Assembly (NCBI GenBank): GCA_965208945.1
Contig: OZ242366.1
Coordinates: 4,278,001 to 4,342,000, forward strand
Length of the DNA: 64,000 nt
DNA from: JAPPLB01 sp965208945
GTDB taxonomy: Bacteria > Acidobacteriota > Terriglobia > Bryobacterales > UBA6623
Reading direction: 5' to 3'
The notes under the pieces are model-generated. The model was not told where the DNA came from and made no database searches. It saw only the letters and a list, made by a program, of their open reading frames with translations. Both the position numbers and the translations under genes were made by a program. Within the stretch, counting starts at the first letter, position 1; the number at the start of each line of letters is the position of its first letter. Shown one piece after another: positions 8,407 through 17,028 of this stretch.

Positions 8407-10308
8407 ATGAACGGCCCGGCGGCCAACCGGCGGGCGGCCGCGTCTGCCGCGCTGCGGGGCTTGTTCGTGCTGGCGCTGGCGGCGGGCGCGGCGCTTTGGG
8501 CGCAGCAGCTCAGCAAGGAATACATTCATGCCGGCGATCGCCTGCTGGCGGTCAAGGTTTCTGGCGCGGGGGGCACGCCCGGCGCGCTCACGGCGACGCT
8601 GGCGGCGGATCGGTTCCTGATCACGGCGGGCGAATCGGCCACGCTGACGTGGACGACGACCGGCGCCAGGAGCGCCAGGCTCGATCCGGGGGGCGAGACG
8701 ATCGCGGCGGCCGAGTTGGCCTCGGGGAGCAAGGTGGTCTCGCCCACCACCACCACCACCTACACGCTGACGGCCAGCGGAGAGACCGGCAGCGTCACTG
8801 TCATGCCGGGAATCACGGCGACCCTGGCGGCCGATCCGTTCCAGCTTACGGCGGGCCAGTCGACCACGCTGCGGTGGACCACGAGCGGGGCCAGCAGCGC
8901 GACGCTCGATCCGGGGGGCGAGACGATCGCGGCGGCCGAGTTGGCCTCGGGGAGCAAGAGTGTCTCGCCCAGTGCCACCACCGCCTATACCCTCACCGCC
9001 ACGGGGACCGCCGGCGCCGCCAGCGCCACCGCCAATGTCACCGTGGGCGGATCGCCTCCGGTTTCTCCACCCACGGCGACCCTGGTGGCCGATCCGACCA
9101 CGATCACGTCAGGCGGATCGGCCATGCTGCGGTGGACCATGACGAACGCCAGCAGCGCGACGCTCGATCCGGGGGGCGAAACGATCGCGGCAGCCGAGTT
9201 GGCTTCGGGGAGCAAGACGGTCTCGCCCACCACGACCACCACCTATACGCTGACGGCCACCAACACTGCGGGAAGCACCACCGCCACCGCCACGGTCACT
9301 GTTGGCGGAGGGTCCTCTTGTCCGGTGATCGACTCCTTCAGCGCTGCGCCCACGTCAATCACGTCGGGCGGATCGGCGACCCTGACGTGGGGAACCACCG
9401 GCGCCACCGCGGTCTCCATCCCCGGGACCAGCGGGACACTGGCGGTGGATGGCAGCACCACCGTCAGCCCGACGAGGACCACCACCTACACCCTCACCGC
9501 CAGCCGCACCGGCTGCACCTCCGCCACCTCCGCGGTCACCGTCACGATCACGACGACAACGACTCCGCCATCGTCTGACCCGAACGAGCCCACGGCGACC
9601 CTGTCGGCCAGTCAGGCCACGATCACGGCAGGCGAATCGGCCCGGCTGACGTGGGCCACGACCGACGCGGTGAGCGCCGCGATCGACCCCGCTCTCGGGA
9701 TCGTCATGCCCCCGGCCGCGGGCGAAGTGGTCCGCATGCACATGACAGCGAACGGGTCAGCGACGTTTGACCATGATCTCTATTACGAAGGGCAATCGAA
9801 TCAACCCCCGCTCGAGGATGACAGCGATGACGTCATTGAAGACCTGCGAGAATCCGTCTTCCGAATAGCGTGGGACCCGCCCTGTCTCGGTTGCAGCAAC
9901 ATGTTCTATATAGGTGTCACAGATACCAATGGCGGCGCGGCAAACAGCTATTGGGGCATCGGCTTGACGGGCGCCTCCAAGAGCATCTTCATCTACGACC
10001 ACACTAGTGGCGCCACCCCGGGTATCGCAATCGCTTTCAGCGACTTCGATGCAGCGAATGCCCGCTACGCGCGTTTCAGCATCACCGACACGACCAGGAG
10101 GCAGTACCTGGACTCTATCTGGGGAGGAGAACAGTGGACGATGATCATCGCCAACCCCGGCGCGGTCTCGCTCAATGCGCCGCCGGCGGCGGGCGGCAGC
10201 GTCAGTGTCTCTCCGAGTGAGACCACCACCTACACGCTGAAGTCCAGAGGCCCCGGGGGCATCGCCACCGCCACCTCCACCGTCACCGTGAATGCGGGGA
10301 GTCCGTGA
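8407..10308 (+). CDS. Secreted Ig-like-repeat protein with an inserted domain, 3'-truncated
   Basis: A protein of 633 residues starting at the ATG at 8407 (GGAGCGG upstream). Its signal peptide (LRGLFVLALAAGAALWA) closely matches that of the paralogue at 10649. The mature protein is a string of about five beta-sandwich Ig-like repeats of roughly 80 residues, each with T(A/I)TxG.S..L.W, SATLDPGGETIAAAELASGS and a closing SVSPTTTTTYTLTA motif. At the DNA level, blocks encoding DPGGETIAAAELASGS recur almost identically near 8690, 8905 and 9165. About 155 residues without Ig motifs (DNA about 9722-10190) interrupt the last repeat. The TGA at 10308 falls inside another repeat whose sequence continues in a different frame, so the gene looks frameshift-truncated. 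Probably a surface or secreted adhesin-like protein. Confidence 0.8.
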   Translation: MNGPAANRRAAASAALRGLFVLALAAGAALWAQQLSKEYIHAGDRLLAVKVSGAGGTPGALTATLAADRFLITAGESATLTWTTTGARSARLDPGGETIAAAELASGSKVVSPTTTTTYTLTASGETGSVTVMPGITATLAADPFQLTAGQSTTLRWTTSGASSATLDPGGETIAAAELASGSKSVSPSATTAYTLTATGTAGAASATANVTVGGSPPVSPPTATLVADPTTITSGGSAMLRWTMTNASSATLDPGGETIAAAELASGSKTVSPTTTTTYTLTATNTAGSTTATATVTVGGGSSCPVIDSFSAAPTSITSGGSATLTWGTTGATAVSIPGTSGTLAVDGSTTVSPTRTTTYTLTASRTGCTSATSAVTVTITTTTTPPSSDPNEPTATLSASQATITAGESARLTWATTDAVSAAIDPALGIVMPPAAGEVVRMHMTANGSATFDHDLYYEGQSNQPPLEDDSDDVIEDLRESVFRIAWDPPCLGCSNMFYIGVTDTNGGAANSYWGIGLTGASKSIFIYDHTSGATPGIAIAFSDFDAANARYARFSITDTTRRQYLDSIWGGEQWTMIIANPGAVSLNAPPAAGGSVSVSPSETTTYTLKSRGPGGIATATSTVTVNAGSP

Positions 10309-10612
10309 TCGACTCCTTCACGTCCGACGCGGCCACGATGGACGTGGGAGAATCGACCACGCTGAGGTGGGAAACCACCAAGGCCCTTGGTGACCATCTC
10401 GGGCATCCCCGGACGCATGCGTTCCGACGGCTGCGGGCTCGTCCGTACCACAGCGACCACTTCCAACACGCTGAAGGCCTGCGACAGCGACAGCGGCACC
10501 GCGAACCAGCTGGATCACGTGGGCGGCTCCAGCCGGGCGGCAAGAGAATCGATCCCGGATCGGCGTCAACAAGAGCGGTCGGATCACCGGCGGGACCGGC
10601 AAGTATCTCGTC
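10309..10612 (+). pseudogene. Out-of-frame tail of the preceding Ig-repeat gene
   Basis: Directly after the TGA the Ig-like repeat resumes in another frame: VIDSFTSDAATMDVGESTT followed by LRWETTKA is a standard repeat opening. A second shift near 10385 is needed to continue with LVTISGIPGRMRSDGCGLV, which resembles the VSIPGTTG segment of intact repeats. At least two small indels have broken this tail. It holds no intact gene of its own. Confidence 0.65.
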
Positions 10613-10648
10613 AATCATGAAAGGGCGGATTCTGAAGGGGGGAGGTGA

Positions 10649-12802
10649 ATGAACGGCCTGACGGTCAACCTGCGGGCGATTGTGCCGGCTGCACTGCGGG
10701 GCTTGTTGCTCTTTGTGCTGGCGGCGGCAGGGACAACGCTGTGGGCGCAGCAGCGCATCGCCACCGCCTCGGTCACCATCAACGTCCTGGAGGGGCTCAC
10801 GGCGACGCTGACGGCCGATCCGCTCACGATCACGTCGGGAGGATCGTCCACGCTGACGTGGACCACGACCGGCGCCACCAGCGCCACGCTCGATCCAGGG
10901 GGCGAGACGATATCGATGGACGACTTGGCCTCGGGGACCAAGACCGTCTCTCCCACGGCGACCACCACTTATACCCTGACGGCCGGCGACGGCAACGCCG
11001 CCACCGATGACATCACCGCTACTGCTACCGTCACCTTGCTCGTGATCGATTCGTTCACCGCCGACGACCGCTCGCCTGAAACCGGCGATAGCGTGATCTT
11101 GTCATGGACGACGTCGGGTGCTGATCGCGTGGAACTGCAACAAGGCGCTTCGGGGACCTTCAGCGTTGTCAGCGGCGCTTCGACGAGCCCGGATGGCAGC
11201 TATACACGAACCGAGAACACGGCGGTTAGCAGAAATTTCCGCCTCCTGGCGTACGCCGGCACGCTATCGCTTACTTCGAGCACGGTCGGTGTCACTTGGA
11301 GGGTGCCTGATTCCGATCCGGATCCCGTGATCGACCGTTTCACGGCTAATCCATCCTCGATCACAGTGGGCGGGTCTTCCAGGCTGGAATGGGAAACGAC
11401 CCACGCCGACTCGGTGTCCATCCCCGGGACGACCGGGACTCTGTTGGTGGACGGCAACACCAGCGTCTCGCCCACCACCGACACCGACTATGAGTTGACG
11501 GCCAGTGGCGCCAGCGGCACCGACGACGATACCGAAACCGTGACGGTCAAGGTCAAGCCCAAGATCGATTCCTTCAGCGCCAATCCGGCCACGATCACGG
11601 TAGGCGACCAGGCCACGCTGCGCTGGACTACTGAAGGCGCCACCAGCGCCTCGATCAACCAGGATGTCGGCACGGTGACGGTGGGCTCGAATCAAAGCAC
11701 CAGCGTCTCGCCCGACACCGACACCACCTACACCCTCACCGCCAGCGATGCCGAAGACGACACCGCCACAAAAACCGCCACCGTTAAAGTCAAACCCAAG
11801 ATCGTTTCCTTCAGCGCCTCCTCGACCACGATCACGAAGGGCGACCCGGTCACACTGCGCTGGACCACTGAAGGCGCCACCAGCGCCTCGATCAACCAGG
11901 ATGTCGGCACGGTGACGGTGGGCACGAATCAAAGCACCAGCGTCTCGCCCACCGCCACGACCACCTACACCCTTACCGCCAGCGATGCCGAAAACGACAC
12001 CGCCACCGCCACGGCGACGGTGACGGTAGTGGATCCTCCGGTGATCGTTTCCTTCAGCGCCAAACCGTCCACGATCACGGAGGGCGGGTCGTCCACGCTG
12101 ACGTGGACCACGACCGGCGCCACCTCGGTTTCCATCCCCGGGACGACCGGGACTCTGTTGGTGAATGGCAGCACCAGCGTCTCGCCCGACACGTCCACCA
12201 CCTACACCCTCACTGCCAAGAACAGCGCCGATACGCCCGCCACCACCACCTCAAGCGTCGCTATCACCGTCAATCGATTACCCCCCACGGCGAGCCTGGA
12301 AGCCGACCCCACGGATTTCTTTGGACTGACGGATCCGGTCACGCTGTACTGGAGCACGACTCGTGCGACGAGCGCCGAGATCGACAATGACGTCGGGTCG
12401 GTCACCCCGGTGGCGGCCGGCAGCATCACCGTCTATCCGGAATCCACCACCACCTACACCCTGACGGCGACCGGCCCCGGCGGCAGCGCCATCTCATCGG
12501 TAGAGGTTCTCAACGTGGATAGCCAGCGGGCGATCACGGCGACCCTGACGGCCGACTCGACCACGATCACGCGGGGCGGATCGACCATGCTGCGCTGGAC
12601 GACCGAGGGCGCCGACAGAGCCTCGCTCTCGCAGGACGTCGGCGACGACATCGGGTCGGTGGCGGCGACGGAGCTGGCAGCCGGCAGCCGGAGTGTCTCA
12701 CCGACTGCGACCACCAAATACACGATCACCGCCACGAAAGGAGAGGGCGATGACGCCATCACCGCCACCGCCGCGGTGACCATCACCGTCACGCAGCCCT
12801 GA
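10649..12802 (+). CDS. Secreted Ig-like-repeat protein, intact paralogue
   Basis: A protein of 717 residues. The ATG at 10649 sits directly behind a very strong GGGGGGAGGTGA. The signal peptide (LRGLLLFVLAAAGTTLWAQ) parallels the upstream paralogue, indicating gene duplication. About eight Ig-like repeats of 75-85 residues follow. Typical motifs are VIDSFTADDRSPETGDS, SSITVGGSSRLEWETT, TSASINQDVGTVTVGSN and TTTYTLTASDAE. Two adjacent repeats carrying TSASINQDVGTVTVG are nearly identical, pointing to recent internal duplication. There is no catalytic domain and no clear cell-wall or outer-membrane anchor. A secreted structural or adhesive role is the family expectation. Its 3' end faces a luciferase-like gene across a family A/B repeat. 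Confidence 0.8.
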   Translation: MNGLTVNLRAIVPAALRGLLLFVLAAAGTTLWAQQRIATASVTINVLEGLTATLTADPLTITSGGSSTLTWTTTGATSATLDPGGETISMDDLASGTKTVSPTATTTYTLTAGDGNAATDDITATATVTLLVIDSFTADDRSPETGDSVILSWTTSGADRVELQQGASGTFSVVSGASTSPDGSYTRTENTAVSRNFRLLAYAGTLSLTSSTVGVTWRVPDSDPDPVIDRFTANPSSITVGGSSRLEWETTHADSVSIPGTTGTLLVDGNTSVSPTTDTDYELTASGASGTDDDTETVTVKVKPKIDSFSANPATITVGDQATLRWTTEGATSASINQDVGTVTVGSNQSTSVSPDTDTTYTLTASDAEDDTATKTATVKVKPKIVSFSASSTTITKGDPVTLRWTTEGATSASINQDVGTVTVGTNQSTSVSPTATTTYTLTASDAENDTATATATVTVVDPPVIVSFSAKPSTITEGGSSTLTWTTTGATSVSIPGTTGTLLVNGSTSVSPDTSTTYTLTAKNSADTPATTTSSVAITVNRLPPTASLEADPTDFFGLTDPVTLYWSTTRATSAEIDNDVGSVTPVAAGSITVYPESTTTYTLTATGPGGSAISSVEVLNVDSQRAITATLTADSTTITRGGSTMLRWTTEGADRASLSQDVGDDIGSVAATELAAGSRSVSPTATTKYTITATKGEGDDAITATAAVTITVTQP

Positions 12803-12833
12803 AGCCGGGAGCGGGGACAGCCGGGCACACTAG

Positions 12834-13102
12834 CCTGCATTTCTCACCACCCGACGGCCGAAGCACACGAGAAAAGGCCGTGTTTCGTGACTCGTGATTC
12901 GTGAAAACCATGGGCGGAGGACTGGTTCGCTCCAGAAGAAATATCTGACGGCCGGGGAACGGAAAAGGCCGTGTTTCGTGTCTCGTGACCCGAGGACCGA
13001 AGGAGCAGATAAGGCCGCTACGTCTGCGCGCGCCAAGCGGCTCGCGCCTCGTCCTGACGGCCCTCTCACGCGCTTCACTTCGCCACGTGGTGAGAAATGC
13101 AG
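12834..13102 (+). repeat. Composite repeat: family A copy A2 interrupted by family B
   Basis: The left end (TAGCCTGCATTTCTCACC) and the right arm up to GGTGAGAAATGCAG are family A. The middle of A has been replaced by family B sequence with CGTGACTCGTGATTCGTG and GGTTCGCTCCAGAAGAAA, and part of B appears twice. It fills the gap between convergent genes. Confidence 0.85.
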
Positions 13103-13111
13103 TCTAACCGC

Positions 13112-14230
13112 TCACTGGACGAGCGCGGTTTCCCTGACCGCTGCGTTGAGGGCGGGCATCAATTCATGAGCGAACAGCTCCATGCTGCGGAGCCAACTCT
13201 GCTTGTCGTCCCAGTCGTAGCTCATCAGGATGAGGGTTCCGAAAGGACCCGTTTCTTCGCGCATCTCGAGCAGGCGCCGCAGCACTTCGTCGACATCGCC
13301 TGCGATGATCTGCTCGGTCATGAGGAAGTCGAGCTGGCAATCGGCGTCGCTCATGTCGAGGTCTCGCTTGTAGATCTTGCGGCCGAGTCCCTTATCGAAG
13401 AGGCGGCCGATGTACTCGTAGTTCTGTCCCAGCGAGTTCCTTCGCGCTATCTCTTCGGCTTCCCTGGTCGTGTCGGCCAGGAAAATCGATCGCGCGATCT
13501 TGAACTGGGAACGGTCGGCGATGCGTCCCGCCTCGCGCGCGCCCGCTTCGTAGGAGTTCCACATATCAGCCAGAACGTTGGCCGTCACCAAGCAGTGGCC
13601 GAACGGCTGAAACCCTCGTCGACCGGCCTCTCTCATCGAGGCTGAATTGCGGCTCATGCCGGGCATGGCGATCGGAGGATGCGGCTTCTGGAGGGGCTTG
13701 TGGATGTATCCGATGCCGGTTTCCTCATCGACCGTATCCTGCAACCGAATGTTCCAGTGCCTGCCCTCGATCACGTAGGGCGGATCGGATTCCCAAAGAT
13801 GAAGAATCATGTCGATGGCTTCGCTCACCATGGAAGAACCGAATTTGGGCTCCAGACCGTACAACTCCTGGTCGGCAGTCACGCTGCCGGGTCCGAAGCA
13901 GAGGTTGAGCCGGCCCTTCGACAGATGGTCCAGAAAGGCGAGCCGGCTGGCGACGTGAGCCGGGTGGTGTTGCTGAAGACAGACCGGCGCCGGTCCCATG
14001 CGAATCGTTTTCGTCTCGCCGAGCGCGCGAGCGATGAAAATCTCCGGCATCACGATGTTCTCGTACTTCATCGTGTGATGCTCGCCGATCCAGAACTCCG
14101 AGAAACCGAGCTCCTCGACACGGACGATCAGTTCGAGATCTTCGTCGTAGCATTGCGCCAGCGGCTTGTCAGGCGGATGGAAGGGCATGATGAACATGCC
14201 GTAGTCGATGTGATTGACCTGGTCGTTCAT
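13112..14230 (-). CDS. LLM-class flavin-dependent oxidoreductase
   Basis: A 372-residue luciferase-like monooxygenase-fold protein (PF00296 type). Key segments are the N-terminal strand YGMFIMPFHPP, the flavin-pocket EFWIGEHH, a typical APVCLQQHHPAHVASRLAFLD-like core, KGRLNLCFGPGS and a C-terminal GPFGTLILMSYDWDD. Members use reduced FMN or F420 to oxidise or reduce diverse substrates; the substrate here cannot be told from sequence. I start at the ATG at 14230, where homology to its paralogue at 17029 begins, rather than upstream. The two paralogues flank an Nramp-like transporter and a cyclase-family gene, suggesting a shared catabolic role (inference). The stop lies just outside repeat A2. 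Confidence 0.9.
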   Translation of the reverse strand: MNDQVNHIDYGMFIMPFHPPDKPLAQCYDEDLELIVRVEELGFSEFWIGEHHTMKYENIVMPEIFIARALGETKTIRMGPAPVCLQQHHPAHVASRLAFLDHLSKGRLNLCFGPGSVTADQELYGLEPKFGSSMVSEAIDMILHLWESDPPYVIEGRHWNIRLQDTVDEETGIGYIHKPLQKPHPPIAMPGMSRNSASMREAGRRGFQPFGHCLVTANVLADMWNSYEAGAREAGRIADRSQFKIARSIFLADTTREAEEIARRNSLGQNYEYIGRLFDKGLGRKIYKRDLDMSDADCQLDFLMTEQIIAGDVDEVLRRLLEMREETGPFGTLILMSYDWDDKQSWLRSMELFAHELMPALNAAVRETALVQ

Positions 14231-14323
14231 GGGTGGCGGCTCCGGTCGGAGAACGAGTCCCCCATATTCTAGACGAGCTATTGAACAGTTATCAGAAGTG
14301 AATCCCGCGACCCTCGTTGAGGT

Positions 14324-14488
14324 CAGCAGCCCGTGGCAAAATCCCCGCTGCATTCAAGTGGCGATGCATCCCGGCTGAACTGCGTTGTTCCTCGGTCGAA
14401 TATGTCCAATATGCTCCCTCGTCGCGCCTTGCCAGCCAGGCGCCTCGCCACTCTCGGTGCTACGCGGGATTTCACCACGGACTGCTAG
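14324..14488 (+). repeat. Family C repeat, copy C1
   Basis: About 165 bp bounded by CAGCAGCCCGTGG and CACGGACTGCTAG, which are imperfect inverted ends. The inverted second copy is at 62964-63126. Shared internal landmarks include GCGATGCATCCCGGCTGAAC and TCGAATATGTCCAATATG. It occupies most of the gap between the divergent LLM and transporter genes, just upstream of the latter. No other gene is seen in 14231-14534. Confidence 0.9.
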
Positions 14489-14534
14489 CCGCGGTTGAAG
14501 CGCCGGCCGGCTTCCAGTAGGATTGTGCTGACCC

Positions 14535-15896
14535 ATGGCCGTCGGCACAACGGATGACCCGTATCTACTGACCGCGGAGGACGTGGAAGATGCTCCCGTT
14601 CGACCCTTTGCAATCCTGAAGCGCATCGGCCCCGGGTTGGTCACGGCGAGCGCGGTCGTGGGCACCGGCGAGTTGATCGCCACCCCGGTCCTGGGAGCAG
14701 AGAACGGCTATTTGCTGTTGTGGCTCGTGATCCTGAGCTGCGTGATCAAGATCGTCGTGCAAAACGAGCTGGGCCGTTACGCCATCGGCACCGGTGAGAC
14801 CGGAGTGGAAGCGTTGAACCGCCTGCCGGGCCCGCGCCTGCGCGTCTCGTGGGTGCTGTGGTTGTGGCTGTGCATGTACACCACGACGTTGATGACGCAG
14901 AGCACGATGCTGGCCGGCATCGCCGAGGTGATGAATCGTGTCTTTCCCTCGATATCGATCCTGGTTTGGATATGGACGCTCACGATCGGAACCATCGTTC
15001 TGTTGGTTGTCGGCCGCTATGGTTTCATCGAGAAGATCTCGATCAGTCTCGTCGTCTGCTTTACCTTCGTCACCGTCGGCGCCGCGTTCGTTCTGATGCT
15101 GAGGCCCGAATACTTCTCTTGGGGACGCCTCTCTGAAGGATTCTCGTTTCATCTGCCGCAAGGCGGGTTGGCCACGGCGGCAGCCGTGTTCGGCATCACC
15201 GGGGTCGGCTCGGCGGACCTGATCAACTATCCGTACTGGTGCATCGAGAAGGGCTACGCTCGTTACGCGGGTCCGCGCGACGAAACACCGGCCTGGCTCA
15301 AACGGGCCCGAGGATGGATTCGCGTGATGGGCGCGGACGTGATTTTCGCGGCTGGCGTTTACACGTTCGCGACCGTCGCTTTCTATCTGCTGGGCGCGGG
15401 CATCCTGCACGGACTCGGAGTGGTGCCCGAGGGGACCGAAATGGTTCGCACCCTCTCGAGCATCTACACCGAGACGCTGGGAGGCTGGTCGAACTACCTT
15501 TTCCTCGGCGGCGCCATCGCTGTTTTATATTCGTCGTTGTTCGCGGGGACGGCCGCCGCGGCCAGAGGCTATGCCGATTTCGTGCGCGTCCTCGGCGGGT
15601 ACGATCGACATGACGCCACCGCGCGCTTCCGTTACATCCGAATCTTCTCCGCCGTTCTGCTGTTGATCCCGGTACTCTACTACATGCTGTTGCGGGAACC
15701 GGTCTTGATGGTGAAGATCGGCGGGATCGCCCAAGCCCTGATGCTGCCGATCATCGGAGCAGCCACGTTGTATCTGCGGTATGTCCACTTGCCTCGAAGG
15801 ATTCTCCCCAAGGGCTGGATCACGCTCGCGCTTTGGGTGACGACCGCCCTGACCGCAGTGATGATGGGGTACTCGCTCTTGCGGCAGCTTGGGTGA
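14535..15896 (+). CDS. Nramp-fold transporter lacking the canonical metal-site motifs
   Basis: A 453-residue polytopic membrane protein with about 11 hydrophobic helices. The opening IGPGLVTASAVVGTGELIA is the Nramp (PF01566) TM1 signature, but the metal-binding DPGN of true Nramp/MntH proteins is replaced by GTGE. In the TM6 region the MPH motif is replaced by GVGSADLINYPYW. It is therefore a divergent Nramp-family member that probably does not carry Mn2+ or Fe2+ through the classic site. The substrate is unknown. The ATG at 14535 is preceded only by a weak ribosome-binding site. The cyclase-family gene follows 44 bases downstream on the same strand, and LLM-class oxidoreductases lie on both sides. 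Confidence 0.85.
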   Translation: MAVGTTDDPYLLTAEDVEDAPVRPFAILKRIGPGLVTASAVVGTGELIATPVLGAENGYLLLWLVILSCVIKIVVQNELGRYAIGTGETGVEALNRLPGPRLRVSWVLWLWLCMYTTTLMTQSTMLAGIAEVMNRVFPSISILVWIWTLTIGTIVLLVVGRYGFIEKISISLVVCFTFVTVGAAFVLMLRPEYFSWGRLSEGFSFHLPQGGLATAAAVFGITGVGSADLINYPYWCIEKGYARYAGPRDETPAWLKRARGWIRVMGADVIFAAGVYTFATVAFYLLGAGILHGLGVVPEGTEMVRTLSSIYTETLGGWSNYLFLGGAIAVLYSSLFAGTAAAARGYADFVRVLGGYDRHDATARFRYIRIFSAVLLLIPVLYYMLLREPVLMVKIGGIAQALMLPIIGAATLYLRYVHLPRRILPKGWITLALWVTTALTAVMMGYSLLRQLG

Positions 15897-15940
15897 AGAC
15901 TCCGAAGGACAACTCTCATTCCTAGATAAAAGGTGATTCC

Positions 15941-16933
15941 ATGAAACCGACCACGCCGCATCCCGCCGCTTACGTTTTCGTGCTGGCCGGCGCCATCGTC
16001 CTGGGCTTGTGGGGCCTGGGGGCCGTGCTGGCGGATGACACGCCGATCGGGTCGAAGTGGTGGCCTTCGGAGTGGGGCGCGGATGACCAGCGCGGCGCCG
16101 CCAACCGACTCACGCCGGATAAGGTGCTCGAAGCGCGCGACCTGATTCAGCAAGGGCGCATTTACCAACTGGGCCGCATCTACGAACACGGCATGCCGCT
16201 GCCCGGCAAGCGCCACTTCAGCCTGACGATTCCCGGCCTGCCGACGGGGGCGCCGACCGGCGCCAATCAGATCGTGTCGAACGATGAGCTGTTCAGCGGC
16301 GAGATCGGCCAGGTCGGCACGCAGTTCGACGGGCTCGGGCACGTCGGAGCGCACGTCGACGGGGAAGACATCTTCTACAACGGTTTCAAGCTGGGCGAGT
16401 TCGGCGATCCCTATGGGCTTCAGAAGCTGGGCGTCGAAAACGTCGGCGTGTTCTTCACGCGCGGTATCCTGATCGACCTTGTCGAGTTCAAGGGAGTCGA
16501 CCGCTTGCCGGCGGGCTACGCCATCCCGGCAAGCGAACTCAACGCGGCTCTGGAGGCCCAGAGTCTCGAGATCCGAGCGGGCGACGTCGTGCTCATCCGC
16601 ACCGGTCACGGAAAGCTCTGGATGCGAGACAATGATGCCTACGGCGAGGGCGAGCCGGGACTTGGCATGGAGTCCGCCAAGTTCCTTACCGATCACAAGG
16701 TAGCCCTCATCGGAGCCGATACCTGGGCGATCGAAGCCGTACCCCACGAAGACCCCGACCAGGCGTTTCCGGTCCATCAATGGAATATCACCCGTAACGG
16801 CGTACACCACCTGGAGAACCTGGATCTCGAAGAATTGGCCGCCGACAAGGTGTATGAGTTCGCGTTTGTCTTTTCGCCGCTGAGGCTCAAGGGCGCGACG
16901 GGTTCTCCGGGGAATCCGATCGCTGTACGGTAA
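15941..16933 (+). CDS. Exported cyclase-family protein (kynurenine-formamidase-like)
   Basis: A 330-residue protein of the cyclase family (PF04199), which includes metal-dependent hydrolases such as kynurenine formamidase. The start at 15941 has AAGGTGA upstream and opens a signal sequence (FVLAGAIVLGLWGLGAVLA), so the product is likely periplasmic. The metal-binding stretch FDGLGHVGAHVDGED corresponds to the HxGTHxDxPxH motif of the family. Later segments such as AGDVVLIRTGHGK and LIGADTWAIEAVP are also typical. It may form a transcription unit with the upstream transporter and the downstream LLM gene. The natural substrate is unknown. Confidence 0.88.
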   Translation: MKPTTPHPAAYVFVLAGAIVLGLWGLGAVLADDTPIGSKWWPSEWGADDQRGAANRLTPDKVLEARDLIQQGRIYQLGRIYEHGMPLPGKRHFSLTIPGLPTGAPTGANQIVSNDELFSGEIGQVGTQFDGLGHVGAHVDGEDIFYNGFKLGEFGDPYGLQKLGVENVGVFFTRGILIDLVEFKGVDRLPAGYAIPASELNAALEAQSLEIRAGDVVLIRTGHGKLWMRDNDAYGEGEPGLGMESAKFLTDHKVALIGADTWAIEAVPHEDPDQAFPVHQWNITRNGVHHLENLDLEELAADKVYEFAFVFSPLRLKGATGSPGNPIAVR

Positions 16934-17028
16934 TATTCGTGAGCGGGTTAGTCCCTCCCGCCACAGGTCTGGAATCGGTGGCCGCTGATCTGTTCCGGGC
17001 CGGCGGCGATCCCTGTTCGGAAGGAATG

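Noticed and set aside
8680..9240. Regularly spaced near-identical blocks resembling a CRISPR or minisatellite array
   Set aside because: The blocks are in frame, encode the conserved DPGGETIAAAELASGS part of Ig-like repeats, and the intervening sequence is also coding.
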